A stretch of 42,347 nucleotides of DNA from Otariodibacter sp. (GCF_029256985.1 NZ_JARIDQ010000087.1:1-42347); one strand, 5' to 3'; positions 17,763 to 26,776 are shown, numbered from the stretch's first letter. Translations and numbers: made by a program. The notes: generated by a model from the letters alone, not told the origin.

Positions 17763-17781
17763 GTGATTCTGCTAAGATCAC
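17763..17781 (+). promoter_or_regulatory. Inverted repeat at the znuA promoter
   Basis: GTGAT (17763-17767), nine bases, ATCAC (17777-17781), overlapping a possible -10 TAAGAT. It sits where a repressor would act. Spacing does not fit the E. coli Zur box (three-base centre) or a CRP site (six-base centre), so the protein is not assigned. Confidence 0.35.
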
Positions 17782-17811
17782 GCCACTAATCAAACATAGG
17801 AGACTATAAAA

Positions 17812-18825
17812 ATGTTTAAAAGAACAGCCTTAAGTGTTGCTTTACTCGGTGCAACAGCTTTATCTCATGCTGATGTATTAACATCAATCAAACCACTTGG
17901 TTTTATCGCTAGTGCAATTACTGATGGCGTTACAAATACACAAGTCCTTTTACCTGTAACTGCATCCCCACATGACTATAGTCTTAAACCCTCTGATGTA
18001 GAAAAATTAAAATCTGCTGATCTTGTTGTGTGGGTCGGTGATGAAATGGAAGCATTCCTCGAAAAAAGTATCGAACAATTACCAGAAGAGAACGTTTTAA
18101 CTTTAGAAGATGTTCATGCTATTGAAGAACTTGTAGAAGGTTCAAGTAAAGCTCACCATGACCACGATCATGATGACCACGATCATGACCACGATCATGA
18201 CCACGATCATGACCATGACCACGATCATCACAATCACCACCACGAACATCACCATCATGATCACGATCATGATTTTGTAGATGGCGATGATATTCACGGT
18301 CACCACCACGATGAAAACTGGCACGTTTGGCTTTCACCATCAGCAAGTACAGATATCGCTCAAGCAATTGCTGATCGTTTAATTGAAAAAATGCCTAATC
18401 AAAAAGCAAAAATTGAAGCTAACTTAGCTGAATTCAAAACAAAATTAACTGCAAAAAATGCTGAAATTGTGAAACAACTTTCAGGTGTGTCTGGTAAAGG
18501 ATACTATACATTCCACGATGCGTATGGCTATTTTGAAGATGCTTATGGCTTAACTTCATTAGGTTCATTCACAATCAACCCAACAGTTGCTCCCGGTGTG
18601 AAAACACTAACAGCAATTAAGGCTGATATTGCATCAAATAAAGCTCAATGCTTATTTGCTGAACCACAATTTACACCAAAAGTAATCGAAACACTAAGTA
18701 AAGGTACTGCAACTAAAGTTGGACAATTAGATCCACTTGGAGCAAAAGTTGAATTAGGAAAAGATTCTTACCCTCAATTTTTACAAGTAATGGCTGATGA
18801 ATTTAGTCAATGCTTGACTAACTAA
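17812..18825 (+). CDS. znuA: Zinc ABC transporter binding protein ZnuA
   Basis: Periplasmic high-affinity zinc receptor for ZnuBC. ATG 17812 with AGGAG at 17798; 337 residues; signal peptide 1-20 ending SHA. Zinc ligands by alignment to the family: H54 (SPHDYSL), H171 (NWHVWLSP), H235 (YTFHDAYGY) and D307 (LDPLG). Between residues 115 and 166 is the flexible His/Asp-rich loop, here very long (roughly 50 residues, mostly HD pairs), typical of ZnuA and thought to collect zinc. Part of the loop is coded by exact 12-bp tandem repeats. The C-terminal CLFAEPQFTP and FSQCLTN cysteines fit the family disulphide. znuB and znuC are not adjacent, as in H. influenzae. Confidence 0.95.
   Translation: MFKRTALSVALLGATALSHADVLTSIKPLGFIASAITDGVTNTQVLLPVTASPHDYSLKPSDVEKLKSADLVVWVGDEMEAFLEKSIEQLPEENVLTLEDVHAIEELVEGSSKAHHDHDHDDHDHDHDHDHDHDHDHDHHNHHHEHHHHDHDHDFVDGDDIHGHHHDENWHVWLSPSASTDIAQAIADRLIEKMPNQKAKIEANLAEFKTKLTAKNAEIVKQLSGVSGKGYYTFHDAYGYFEDAYGLTSLGSFTINPTVAPGVKTLTAIKADIASNKAQCLFAEPQFTPKVIETLSKGTATKVGQLDPLGAKVELGKDSYPQFLQVMADEFSQCLTN
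18175..18228 (+). repeat. 12-bp tandem repeats coding the ZnuA His/Asp loop
   Basis: GACCACGATCAT (Asp-His-Asp-His) occurs three times in tandem from 18175 to 18210, then GACCAT, then once more at 18217-18228. The unit keeps frame, so loop length may vary between strains. Confidence 0.93.
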
Positions 18826-18835
18826 GATTTGGATG

Positions 18836-18887
18836 AAAAATAGTAGGTTACTAATTTTATATAATAACTTACTATTTTTTTCTATGA
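18836..18887 (+). terminator. Terminator after znuA
   Basis: AAAAATAGTAGGTTA (18836-18850) pairs with TAACTTACTATTTTT (18865-18879), one G-U pair, loop of 14 bases, followed by more T. Confidence 0.85.
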
Positions 18888-19073
18888 TTGCCTTTCAGAA
18901 TAACTACAGAATTGTAGAATTTCTTATTAATAGTCGTTAAATAAGTTCTAATATGTGAAAATAAATCGGATTTTAGGGATTAATAAAATAATTTATAAGA
19001 GTTGTATTTAGTTAAACTTAGAAAATAGATTATTAATTAAATGAAGCCGATGGACACATTATTGTAGATAGAA
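18888..19073. other. Intergenic region between znuA and napC terminators
   Basis: About 190 AT-rich bases between converging transcripts. I see no gene, no RNA signature and no repeat in it. Confidence 0.6.
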
Positions 19074-19115
19074 AACGGCTAGATTATGTAAAATAATTGC
19101 ATGATCTAACCGCTT
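19074..19115 (-). terminator. Terminator of the nap operon containing a USS core
   Basis: On the minus strand AAGCGGTTAGAT, 19 bases, ATCTAGCCGTTTTC. The stem has nine pairs with one C/A mismatch. Its 5' arm is the USS core AAGCGGT. Confidence 0.75.
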
Positions 19116-19134
19116 ATTTAACTAATAGTTTCAG

Positions 19135-19734
19135 CTATTCTTCTTGTTTTTTAGGCTGGAAACCTGAAGGAATCCCTTCCATATGAGGAAGATTGTGAGC
19201 GATACCTTTATGGCAATCTATACAAGTTTTGTTTTCTTGTTCAGCCATAGCGTGCATTTTAGCTGCAACACCTTTTTGTTGGGTGAAGTCCATATCGGCA
19301 AAATTATGACAGTTACGGCACTCTTGAGAATTGTTAGCTTGCATTCTTTCCCATTCGCGTTTAGCCATTTCTAAACGATGTTCTTCAAATTTTGCTTTGG
19401 TGTCGACTTTCCCTGTAAAGTGAGCAAGTACTTCTGTTGAGGCTTGCAATTTACGTTTCCACTTTGGTAAAAATTCATGTGGAACATGACAATCTGAACA
19501 AATCGCTTTCACACCACTACGATTAGAAAAATGTACAGAGGCTCGATATTCAGGTACTACATCATTCATATGACAGCTTGAACAGAATTCTTCAGTATTT
19601 GTTTGTTCTAAAGCTACATTAAATCCACTCCAGAATAGAATTCCTCCAATCGCTGAAATTAAGATAAGAAAACCAATGCCTATGCGACTTGGTTTTTTAA
19701 ACCATGTCCAAAAACCTTTAATTAACCCTAACAT
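19135..19734 (-). CDS. napC: Tetrahaem cytochrome c NapC (quinol dehydrogenase)
   Basis: Membrane-anchored NapC/NirT cytochrome that takes electrons from quinol and passes them to NapB. 199 residues (E. coli 200). One N-terminal transmembrane helix (about 18-40), then four CXXCH haem motifs at C51, C79, C139 and C171; the first (CSSCHM) has the Met that ligates the quinol-site haem in this family. ATG overlaps the napB stop by one base (TAATG), and the gene ends the seven-gene operon. A terminator follows within 20 bases. Confidence 0.97.
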   Translation of the reverse strand: MLGLIKGFWTWFKKPSRIGIGFLILISAIGGILFWSGFNVALEQTNTEEFCSSCHMNDVVPEYRASVHFSNRSGVKAICSDCHVPHEFLPKWKRKLQASTEVLAHFTGKVDTKAKFEEHRLEMAKREWERMQANNSQECRNCHNFADMDFTQQKGVAAKMHAMAEQENKTCIDCHKGIAHNLPHMEGIPSGFQPKKQEE

Positions 19735-20159
19735 TATTTACCTCCGAATGACTTCGTTGGTTCAAATTCATTTTCAATGATTGGAGCAACATCTGCTTGT
19801 GGAACGTGGCATTGTAAGCAGAAATAACGACGTGGAGCGATATCAGCTGAAACATTGCCATCACGATCGGTAAAGTGTGTTGGGCTAATACGAGGTGCAC
19901 CAGTAACACGATAATTTTCAACACCGTGACAATTTAGACATTGATTGGTATTTTTGGTGACTTGATACCCTCTAACACTATGTGGAACCATAGGAGGCTG
20001 GTTTACATAATTTAAACCGATTCTTTCATTATCTTTCGGCATATTGTGGAAAGCTGGTGCTACCGCTTCTACACTATCTTTAAGATTTGAAGGTACTTCC
20101 GTACTAGCAAAGACGACGCTTGAAACCGCAACCAATAATAGGGCGATATATTTTTTCAT
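19734..20159 (-). CDS. napB: Periplasmic nitrate reductase dihaem subunit NapB
   Basis: Small electron-transfer subunit that binds NapA in the periplasm. 141 residues. Signal peptide 1-18 (ending VFA), then two CXXCH motifs at C74 (CLNCH) and C114 (CLQCH), with H38, H60 and H95 in positions suited to be axial haem ligands (FHNMP, MVPHSV, SPTHF). Lies 31 bases after napH and overlaps napC by one base. Confidence 0.97.
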   Translation of the reverse strand: MKKYIALLLVAVSSVVFASTEVPSNLKDSVEAVAPAFHNMPKDNERIGLNYVNQPPMVPHSVRGYQVTKNTNQCLNCHGVENYRVTGAPRISPTHFTDRDGNVSADIAPRRYFCLQCHVPQADVAPIIENEFEPTKSFGGK

Positions 20160-20190
20160 TTTTCACTCCACTCAATTTTTAACTTAAAAA

Positions 20191-21069
20191 TTATGATTTG
20201 TTTACAACAGGAATTTCTTTCTTAAATCTTGTTGTAAAACTAAAAACATTTTCTGCACAGACATCAATACAACGTCCGCAATTAATACAATCTTTTGATA
20301 ACACTAACTGGCTATCTTCTGGTTTTCCATTTAAAGGTAAACGTAATACTTGAGGCTCAGGACAAACATGGAAACAATCCATACAACGATCACACAACTT
20401 ACGATCAACCACACCTACTTTTACAATACTTTTGGATCCAATAACTGCATAGGTCGCACCAATTGGGCATAAATGTCCACACCATCCGTGCTCAACAATC
20501 AATAAGTCAAACAAGAAAATAGCAAGGACTAACCATAAGGTTGCACCCATTCCAAAAACAAAAATACGTCCAACAGCTGCAACTGGATTGATCCATTCCC
20601 ACAATAAGGTACCAGATATTGCACTTCCTACGAGAACCATCAACAATACACCATAACGTAAATTACGCGGTAATTTTGCAGACTGACGGATGCCTAATTT
20701 ACGACGAAGCCAGGCTGCACAATCGGTAATCATATTGACTGGGCAAACCCAACCACAAAAAGCTTTACTCGCTAATAACGCATAAGTTAGCCCAATAATT
20801 CCCGCACCCAATAATGTTTTCCATTCAGGTAAGTACCCTGTTGCTAGGCTTTCTGCGGTAATCAATGGATCACTTAATGGAATAAGATCAAACAATAAAC
20901 TTGAACTGTAATTTCCTTTTAAGATCCAAATATTCCACATTGGTCCAGATAGAAACATTAAGATAATGCTTAATTGGCAAAATCTACGCAAAATTAGGAA
21001 TCGGTAAGCTCGCCACCAACCTAATTTTTCTCTTGCTTCGAGACCTGCATATTTAGGAGAGTTAGCCAT
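20191..21069 (-). CDS. napH: Quinol dehydrogenase membrane component NapH
   Basis: Integral membrane iron-sulphur protein that, with NapG, gives a second route for quinol electrons to NapB/NapA. 292 residues. Four hydrophobic helices (about 27-50, 83-103, 130-150, 165-190), CGWVCP and CGHLCP motifs on the cytoplasmic side of helices (first and second CX3CP), and a C-terminal ferredoxin pair: CDRCMDCFHVCP and CINCGRCIDVCAE, each for a 4Fe-4S cluster. ATG overlaps the napG stop (TAATG). Confidence 0.96.
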   Translation of the reverse strand: MANSPKYAGLEAREKLGWWRAYRFLILRRFCQLSIILMFLSGPMWNIWILKGNYSSSLLFDLIPLSDPLITAESLATGYLPEWKTLLGAGIIGLTYALLASKAFCGWVCPVNMITDCAAWLRRKLGIRQSAKLPRNLRYGVLLMVLVGSAISGTLLWEWINPVAAVGRIFVFGMGATLWLVLAIFLFDLLIVEHGWCGHLCPIGATYAVIGSKSIVKVGVVDRKLCDRCMDCFHVCPEPQVLRLPLNGKPEDSQLVLSKDCINCGRCIDVCAENVFSFTTRFKKEIPVVNKS

Positions 21070-21827
21070 TATCGCAACCCCTCAGGTAAACGTGTTGGCA
21101 AAGTCAAAATACCATCAGGGTTTGACTCATCGAGTAACGAATGCCCTTCTTTCTCTTTTTCTTGCCAACCAAAACGATAATGCTTACCTAACATACCTTT
21201 TGCCAAGTCCACTGGTAACACTTTAATTGCAGCTTCTTCCAGTACACAGGCTTCTTCACATTTGCCACAACCGGTACAAGCATCTGAATGAACAGTTGGA
21301 ATAAACTTAGCGTGTTTTCCAGAAAGTTCATTATGTTGCAACTCAAGGGTAATCGCCTTATCGATCAATGGGCAAACACGATAACAAACATCACATCTTA
21401 GTCCTTGCCAATTCAAACAGGTTTCGTGATCAAGCAGAACAGCAAGTCCCATTCTTGCATTATCAATATTAGTTAAATTAGGATCTAAAGCACCACTTGG
21501 GCACGCTTTTACACAAGGGATATCGGGGCACATTTCACAAGGTTTATCTCGTGCAATAAAATAGGGTGTCCCTGCTTCCATTGGAGAAAGTAACGATGCC
21601 AAATACAACATATCGTAAGGGCAAGCTTGTACACACTGCCCACACCGAACACAAGCAGAGGTAAATTCTTTATCATCTACTAATGCTCCAGGTGGACGTA
21701 ATGCAACACCTTGTCGTGCAAGCGTTTGATGCTGTTGTAAGGCTAAAATAATCCCTATACCACAAACTCCTCCCGCTGTCCTTGTTGCATTTTTCAAAAA
21801 TTGGCGACGGTTTGGATCGAGCTTCAA
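21069..21827 (-). CDS. napG: Ferredoxin-type protein NapG
   Basis: Periplasmic 4x[4Fe-4S] protein partnering NapH. 252 residues. The only usable start is TTG at 21827, with AAGGAA seven bases upstream. Tat signal NRRQFLKN at 6-13 followed by a hydrophobic stretch. Cluster motifs: [35 protein letters not shown] and [12 protein letters not shown]. An 87-base gap with a USS and a strong hairpin separates it from napA, the only sizeable gap in the operon. Confidence 0.96.
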   Translation of the reverse strand: MKLDPNRRQFLKNATRTAGGVCGIGIILALQQHQTLARQGVALRPPGALVDDKEFTSACVRCGQCVQACPYDMLYLASLLSPMEAGTPYFIARDKPCEMCPDIPCVKACPSGALDPNLTNIDNARMGLAVLLDHETCLNWQGLRCDVCYRVCPLIDKAITLELQHNELSGKHAKFIPTVHSDACTGCGKCEEACVLEEAAIKVLPVDLAKGMLGKHYRFGWQEKEKEGHSLLDESNPDGILTLPTRLPEGLR

Positions 21828-21867
21828 TCGTTTTCCTTTTTACATTACAAAATTATTCGGGAATCTG

Positions 21868-21876
21868 ACCGCTTGT
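21868..21876 (-). repeat. Uptake signal sequence between napA and napG
   Basis: ACCGCTTGT, the exact complement of the core, with TTACAAAATTATTC to its left as the degenerate downstream part. Confidence 0.85.
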
Positions 21877-21881
21877 TAGTT

Positions 21882-21905
21882 ATGTAGCAAAAGAATTTGC
21901 TACAT
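21882..21905 (-). promoter_or_regulatory. Hairpin between napA and napG
   Basis: Perfect ten-base stem ATGTAGCAAA / TTTGCTACAT with loop AGAA, starting 10 bases after the napA stop in the transcript. No T tract follows, so it is more likely an mRNA-stability or processing element that protects the napFDA segment than a terminator. Confidence 0.55.
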
Positions 21906-21914
21906 GAAACTGAA

Positions 21915-24398
21915 CTAAGCCTTCTCAACCTTAACTGCACATTTCTTGAAATCTGTTTCTTTAGAAATTGGATCGGTCGCATCTAACGTTAATTTATTGG
22001 TTAACTGTCCAGCATCAAAGAAAGTCGTAAAGATTAAACCTTCTGGGACTTTATTACGCCCACGAGTATCAATGTGAGAGATCATTTCTCCACGACGGCT
22101 TGATACCTTGACTTTATCACCATGACGTAAACCACGTTTTTTAGCATCAGTTGGATGCATCCATACCAAATTATTTGGGAATGAACGATGCAGCTCTGGA
22201 ACACGACGAGTCATTGAACCTGTATGCCAATGTTCTAGCACACGACCTGTTGATAACCATAAATCATATTCTTTATCAGGTGATTCAGCTGGCGCTTCAT
22301 AAGGTACTGCGAGAATAATTGCTTTTTTGTCTGGTTTACCGTAAAAAGCCACTTCTTCACCTGCTTTAACGTAAGGATCATATCCTTCACGATAACGCCA
22401 TAACGTTTCTTTGTTATCAACAACTGGCCAACGTAAACCTCTGGCTTTATGATAGGATTCGAAATCAGCTAAATCATGTCCGTGTCCACGACCAAATGAA
22501 GCATATTCTTCAAATAAACCTTTTTGGATATAGAAACCAAAATGTTCAGCTTCATCATTAATATAGCCTGTTTTATCTGTTGGTACTTGGAATTGATCTA
22601 CTTGACCATTGCGATATAACACATCGTATAAAGTTTTACCTTTATATTCAGGATTCGCTGCTAACACTTCTGCTGGCCACATTTCATCTGTTGTAAAATA
22701 TTTAGAAAATTCAACTAGTTGCCACAAATCTGATTTTGCTTCGCCAGGTGCTTTAACTTGTTGATACCAGAACTGAGTACGACGCTCTGCATTACCGTAA
22801 GCTCCTTCTTTTTCTACCCACATAGCAGTTGGTAGAATTAAATCAGCAGTTAAAGCTGAAACCGTTGGATATGGATCAGAAACAACAATAAAGTTACGTT
22901 CATCTCTCCAACCTGGCAAACGTTCTTGGTTAATATTTGGGCCTGCTTGCATATTGTTATTACACATAATCCAATAAGCATTGAGGGTTCCATCTTTTAA
23001 TGCCCTGTCTTGAGCTACGGCATGAAGTCCTACTTTAGTTTGAATCACACCATGTGGTAATTTCCACAATTTTTCTGCCGTTTCCACATGTTTTGGATTA
23101 GTTACCACTAAGTCAGCAGGTAAACGGTGAGCAAAAGTTCCTACTTCACGGGCAGTACCACAAGCAGAAGGTTGTCCTGTTAAAGAGAATGGTCCACAAC
23201 CCGGTTGAGAAATTTTGCCAGTTAGTAAGTGAATATTGTAGATAAGATGATTCGCCCACACTCCACGAGTATGTTGGTTGAATCCCATTGTCCAGAATGA
23301 TACGATTTTGAGTTTTGGATCTGCATACATTTTTGCTAATGCTTCAAGCTGATCAACTGGTACACCTGAGATTTCATGTGTTTTTTCTAATGTATAAGGT
23401 GCAACTAATTTCTTAAACTCTTCAAAATCACTATCATACATTTTACCTGCAGATTTTGCGTTCTGAGCCGCTTGTTCTAGTGGATGATTATCACGTAAAC
23501 CATAACCAATATCTGTTTCACCACGTTTAAAGTTTGTATGTTTCTGGATGAAATCATGGTTGATTGCATTATTTTGAATAAGATAATTAGCGATGTAATT
23601 TAAGATAGCAAGATCAGATTGTGGCTTAAACAAAATACCTAAATCTGCTAATTCAAATGAGCGATGTTCATAAGTTGATAGTACTGCAACTTTTGAATCT
23701 TGTTTAGATAAACGACGATCAGAAATACGTGACCATAAAATTGGATGCATTTCTGCCATATTTGAACCCCAAAGTACAAAAGTATCAGCATTTTCAATAT
23801 CGTTATAACAACCCATTGGCTCGTCAATACCGAAAGTACGCAATAATGCTACTGCAGCTGATGCCATACAATGGCGAGCATTTGGATCGATATTATTTGA
23901 ACGTAACCCTGCTTTAAATAATTTAGATTTAGCAATACCTTCAAAGATAGTTGATTGTCCAGAAGTGAACATTCCAACACCATTTGGACCTTGTTCCTTA
24001 ATCGCTTTCTTAAACTTTTCAGCCATAATAGTGAAAGCTTGATCCCAAGAAATTGGTGTAAAATCACCATTCTTATCATATTTACCATCTTTCATACGTA
24101 ACATTGGCGAAGTCAAACGGTCTTTACCATACATTATTTTAGGTAAGAAATACCCTTTAATACAGTTTAATCCACGATTAACTTCTGCATCAGGATCACC
24201 TTGTGAGGCAACAACTCGTCCATTTTGTGTACCCACAAGAACACTACATCCTGTTCCACAAAATCGACACGGTGCTTTATCCCATTTAATTGTATTCTCA
24301 TTAGCATAAGCATTTTTGATAGGAATGCTCATACCTGCAGCAGCGGCAGCCGCAGCGACCGCATTCGCCTTCATAAACTCTCGGCGGCTTAGTTTCAT
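21915..24398 (-). CDS. napA: Periplasmic nitrate reductase catalytic subunit NapA
   Basis: Molybdopterin enzyme that reduces nitrate to nitrite in the periplasm. I start at ATG 24398 ([13 protein letters not shown]), behind GGGGA, four codons inside the longest frame; 827 residues (E. coli 828). Tat signal SRREFMK (4-10), cleavage about 32 after AYA. N-terminal 4Fe-4S ligands C44, C47, C51 and C79. Molybdenum ligand C177 in NARHCMASA. Family blocks [62 protein letters not shown] and [18 protein letters not shown] are present. Export needs NapD, encoded just upstream. Confidence 0.98.
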   Translation of the reverse strand: MKLSRREFMKANAVAAAAAAAGMSIPIKNAYANENTIKWDKAPCRFCGTGCSVLVGTQNGRVVASQGDPDAEVNRGLNCIKGYFLPKIMYGKDRLTSPMLRMKDGKYDKNGDFTPISWDQAFTIMAEKFKKAIKEQGPNGVGMFTSGQSTIFEGIAKSKLFKAGLRSNNIDPNARHCMASAAVALLRTFGIDEPMGCYNDIENADTFVLWGSNMAEMHPILWSRISDRRLSKQDSKVAVLSTYEHRSFELADLGILFKPQSDLAILNYIANYLIQNNAINHDFIQKHTNFKRGETDIGYGLRDNHPLEQAAQNAKSAGKMYDSDFEEFKKLVAPYTLEKTHEISGVPVDQLEALAKMYADPKLKIVSFWTMGFNQHTRGVWANHLIYNIHLLTGKISQPGCGPFSLTGQPSACGTAREVGTFAHRLPADLVVTNPKHVETAEKLWKLPHGVIQTKVGLHAVAQDRALKDGTLNAYWIMCNNNMQAGPNINQERLPGWRDERNFIVVSDPYPTVSALTADLILPTAMWVEKEGAYGNAERRTQFWYQQVKAPGEAKSDLWQLVEFSKYFTTDEMWPAEVLAANPEYKGKTLYDVLYRNGQVDQFQVPTDKTGYINDEAEHFGFYIQKGLFEEYASFGRGHGHDLADFESYHKARGLRWPVVDNKETLWRYREGYDPYVKAGEEVAFYGKPDKKAIILAVPYEAPAESPDKEYDLWLSTGRVLEHWHTGSMTRRVPELHRSFPNNLVWMHPTDAKKRGLRHGDKVKVSSRRGEMISHIDTRGRNKVPEGLIFTTFFDAGQLTNKLTLDATDPISKETDFKKCAVKVEKA

Positions 24399-24441
24399 AA
24401 TGTTCCCCACTAATAATAGGTAAATAAAAAAATAAAAATAA

Positions 24442-24729
24442 TTACTGTTCTTCGTCTTGGTGGCTATAAATTAAAGAAACGACAATAACACCATCAATAT
24501 CTTTAATACTTTCCATTTGTTCTACCAATAGAGGTTGAAAGTCTGATTCAATGACGACAATCAATTTTCCTTCTTCTGGTTTCTCTCCATGAATTTCAGT
24601 ATTTGGCATCGACAACAATGTTTTTTTCACACTGTCCAATTTTGCTGGTTTAGCTTGTACAACCAAGCTACACAAATACCAATTCCCTGCTATTTTTGAA
24701 TGATTGAGTTTATCTGATACATTTCTCAT
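24442..24729 (-). CDS. napD: NapA-specific chaperone NapD
   Basis: Cytoplasmic chaperone that binds the NapA Tat signal until the cofactor is inserted. The longest frame begins at 24774, inside napF; I prefer ATG 24729 ([12 protein letters not shown]), whose ATGA overlaps the napF stop, giving 95 residues. [19 protein letters not shown] and [16 protein letters not shown] match the ferredoxin-like NapD fold (beta-alpha-beta with a KIVVVLE-like strand). The tail is acidic (HQDEEQ). Confidence 0.93.
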   Translation of the reverse strand: MRNVSDKLNHSKIAGNWYLCSLVVQAKPAKLDSVKKTLLSMPNTEIHGEKPEEGKLIVVIESDFQPLLVEQMESIKDIDGVIVVSLIYSHQDEEQ

Positions 24730-25256
24730 AGATATAAAATGGTAATCGCTTGAGTTGGACAACTTGATAAACAAGCCCCACAGCCATTACATAGCTCCAA
24801 ATTTAATAACGGTTTTGCAACTTTTCCGATTTCTCGTTTAAAACGGATAGCACGTTGCTCACAACTATCCTCACAGCTACGACATTCAATCAGCTTGTTT
24901 GCCAAACAATTTGTTTGAATTTCAACCTTATGCTGCCATGCTATTTCATCAGTTGAACGAAATAAATTCACTTTACAGCTTGTTACACAAGCTTTACAAA
25001 ATAAACACTCCTGTTTCCCTTGTGAAAAATCAACATAAGGGTACCCATCTTGATCTCTCACTAAAATTTGAGCTTCACAATGTGTAATACAATTACCACA
25101 AGCGGTACATTTATCTAAAAATTTATCAGGATTTGCCCAAGGTGGTCTAATAACTGCATACCCCTGTTTTTTTACATCTTCAGTTTTTAATGAATTTAAA
25201 AATTGCCCACGTAAAAAATTTCGGCGTGGTAATGAGTATTCTGGCTTATTTATCAA
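24726..25256 (-). CDS. napF: Ferredoxin-type protein NapF
   Basis: Cytoplasmic 4Fe-4S protein linked to NapA maturation. 176 residues. The frame opens at TTG 25256 (or a neighbouring ATT); no ATG precedes the conserved part and I see no SD. After PRRNFLRG (10-17), three cluster motifs: CTACGNCITHCE, CLFCKACVTSCK and CNGCGACLSSCP, plus the CRSCEDSCEQ motif before the last. IRPPW at about 36-40 is a NapF hallmark. First gene of napFDAGHBC; stop overlaps the napD start (ATGA). Confidence 0.93.
   Translation of the reverse strand: MINKPEYSLPRRNFLRGQFLNSLKTEDVKKQGYAVIRPPWANPDKFLDKCTACGNCITHCEAQILVRDQDGYPYVDFSQGKQECLFCKACVTSCKVNLFRSTDEIAWQHKVEIQTNCLANKLIECRSCEDSCEQRAIRFKREIGKVAKPLLNLELCNGCGACLSSCPTQAITILYL
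25098..25106 (+). repeat. Uptake signal core inside napF
   Basis: Exact ACAAGCGGT, but the downstream bases (ACATTTATC) only partly follow the extended consensus. Confidence 0.7.
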
Positions 25257-25320
25257 AATAGTTTAGTAAAACAGTAGGTTATTTAATGTACTATTGTAAC
25301 AATTCAATAAAGGAATATAT

Positions 25321-25326
25321 ATAGTA
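25321..25326 (-). promoter_or_regulatory. Candidate -10 of the nap promoter
   Basis: Minus-strand TACTAT. Transcription from about 25314 places the FNR box centre near -44; a start at 25317 from the overlapping TTAGTA would give exactly -41.5. Either fits class II activation by FNR. Confidence 0.45.
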
Positions 25327-25351
25327 CTAAGTCAATTTAATTAGGCAGTAT

Positions 25352-25365
25352 TTGATAGAAATCAA
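25352..25365 (-). promoter_or_regulatory. FNR box upstream of napF
   Basis: TTGAT-TTCT-ATCAA on the minus strand, a perfect match to the FNR consensus TTGAT-N4-ATCAA. It implies induction of nap when oxygen is low. It touches the terminator of rpmJ. Confidence 0.9.
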
Positions 25366-25408
25366 AAAAAAGCGGCTATAGTAAATTTTAACCGCTTGAT
25401 TTTTTTGA
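25361..25408 (-). terminator. USS-containing terminator after rpmJ
   Basis: On the minus strand TCAAGCGG, a 16-base A/T loop, then CCGCTT and eight T. The left arm is the USS core (TCAAGCGGT, one mismatch) with TAAAATTT downstream. The T tract runs directly into the FNR box of napF. Confidence 0.85.
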
Positions 25409-25423
25409 AATTTTATCTAGAAA

Positions 25424-25549
25424 TTAACGTTGGCGTGCTTTAAAACGAGGATTTGATTTGCAGATTACGTATAATTTCCCTTTACGACGTACAATTTTGC
25501 AATCAGGATGACGAGCTTTAGCTGTTTTTAACGAATTTAAAATTTTCAT
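25424..25549 (-). CDS. rpmJ: 50S ribosomal protein L36, zinc-independent type
   Basis: 41 residues, [20 protein letters not shown] then [21 protein letters not shown]. It matches the YkgO-type L36, with the [10 protein letters not shown]-terminus in place of the short CXXC form; only two cysteines (17 and 30) remain of the zinc ligand set. ATG at 25549; the gene is 18 bases after rpmE. Such paralogues replace the zinc form when zinc is scarce in bacteria that have both. Confidence 0.93.
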   Translation of the reverse strand: MKILNSLKTAKARHPDCKIVRRKGKLYVICKSNPRFKARQR

Positions 25550-25567
25550 TTTTTCCTCTACTTACTA

Positions 25568-25834
25568 TTATTTTTTAGCTTTAATAGACATACCCTTAAA
25601 GCGTTCATTAAATTTACTTGCACGACCTTCGTTATTTGTTTCACGACGTTTACCAGTATATACAGGATGTGAAGCTGATGAGGTATCTAATGGAAATAAG
25701 GGGTATTCTTTACCATCTTCCCACACCATAGTTTTTGTAGTATTTGCACAAGAACGAATAACCCAACCCTGTTGCACACTGCTGTCATAGAATAAAATTT
25801 CACGATAATTTTCAGGGTGAATTCCCTTTTTCAT
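25568..25834 (-). CDS. rpmE2: 50S ribosomal protein L31 type B
   Basis: I start at ATG 25834 ([19 protein letters not shown]) behind GGAGGA; 88 residues (YkgM of E. coli 87). [20 protein letters not shown] near the C-terminus is the L31 signature. It has a single cysteine and no CXXC pair, so it is the zinc-free B form. Operon with rpmJ. TATAAT at 25885-25890 (minus) is a likely -10; no -35 is clear, and I see no Zur-like palindrome. Confidence 0.95.
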   Translation of the reverse strand: MKKGIHPENYREILFYDSSVQQGWVIRSCANTTKTMVWEDGKEYPLFPLDTSSASHPVYTGKRRETNNEGRASKFNERFKGMSIKAKK

Positions 25835-26056
25835 AAGTCCTCCGATTAAATAATTCCGTTCCAATAACCATAAATTAAAAGCGGATTATATTCTGCCTGA
25901 TAATTAATTTAATTTCTATATTTTTTTTATGGTCTTTGTTTCGTTTTTGAGCAAAAAAACTCTCTAATAGAAAAAATGACTTATTTTAATCGATATTGTT
26001 ATGAGTAAAATGTGGTAATCTTACGTAATTAGATACCTAACGATGAGAAAAATATT

Positions 26057-26731
26057 ATGGCTCAACAACCTTTTTTAATTGCACCTTCTATTCTTTCTGC
26101 AGATCTTGCAAGACTTGGTGATGATGTACAGCAAGTGATTTCAGATGGAGCTGATGTTATTCATTTTGATGTAATGGATAATCATTATGTACCTAACCTC
26201 ACTTTTGGTCCCGAGGTCTGCCAGGCATTGCGGAATTATGGCATTACAGCTCCCATTGATGTACATCTTATGGTAAAACCGGTTGATCGAATTATTCCTG
26301 ATTTCGCTAAAGCTGGCGCTAGCGTCATCACTTTTCATCCAGAAGCAACTGAGCATATTGATCGCTCATTACAACTAATACGAGAGCATGGATGTAAGTG
26401 TGGATTGGTGTTTAATCCAGCTACACCATTAAGTTACCTTGATTATGTGATGGATAAAATTGATGTGGTTTTACTTATGTCTGTTAACCCTGGTTTTGGT
26501 GGCCAATCATTTTTACCTTCAACATTAACTAAATTACAAGAGGCTCGTCGTCGTATTGATGAAAGCGGGTATAACATTCGCTTAGAAGTAGATGGTGGAG
26601 TTAAAGTAAACAATATTGCAGAAATTGCTAAGGCTGGGGCAGATATGTTTGTTGCAGGTTCCGCTATTTTTGGGCAACCTGATTATAAAATAGTAATTGA
26701 TCAAATGCGGGCTGAACTTGCTTCTATATAA
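26057..26731 (+). CDS. rpe: Ribulose-phosphate 3-epimerase
   Basis: Interconverts ribulose-5-phosphate and xylulose-5-phosphate in the pentose phosphate pathway; cytoplasmic TIM barrel with a metal ion. 224 residues (E. coli 225). [16 protein letters not shown] (9-24), metal ligands H36 and D38 in [15 protein letters not shown]69 in [19 protein letters not shown] (about 143-154), and the second catalytic Asp in LEVDGGV. Single gene, divergent from rpmE2 and convergent with cysE. Confidence 0.97.
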   Translation: MAQQPFLIAPSILSADLARLGDDVQQVISDGADVIHFDVMDNHYVPNLTFGPEVCQALRNYGITAPIDVHLMVKPVDRIIPDFAKAGASVITFHPEATEHIDRSLQLIREHGCKCGLVFNPATPLSYLDYVMDKIDVVLLMSVNPGFGGQSFLPSTLTKLQEARRRIDESGYNIRLEVDGGVKVNNIAEIAKAGADMFVAGSAIFGQPDYKIVIDQMRAELASI

Positions 26732-26776
26732 AAATAGATATTTTTATAAGCAGTTACATCGGCTAATATTTTAACT

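Noticed and set aside
17763..17781. CRP or Zur binding site before znuA.
   Set aside because: The half-sites are nine bases apart; CRP needs six and the E. coli Zur box three. Kept only as an unassigned inverted repeat.
18119..18367. Two minus-strand frames opposite the ZnuA His-rich loop, one hydrophobic (Val/Ile/Met-rich).
   Set aside because: They arise because the complement of the GAC/CAC/GAT/CAT repeats lacks stops; no start context and the plus strand is clearly znuA.
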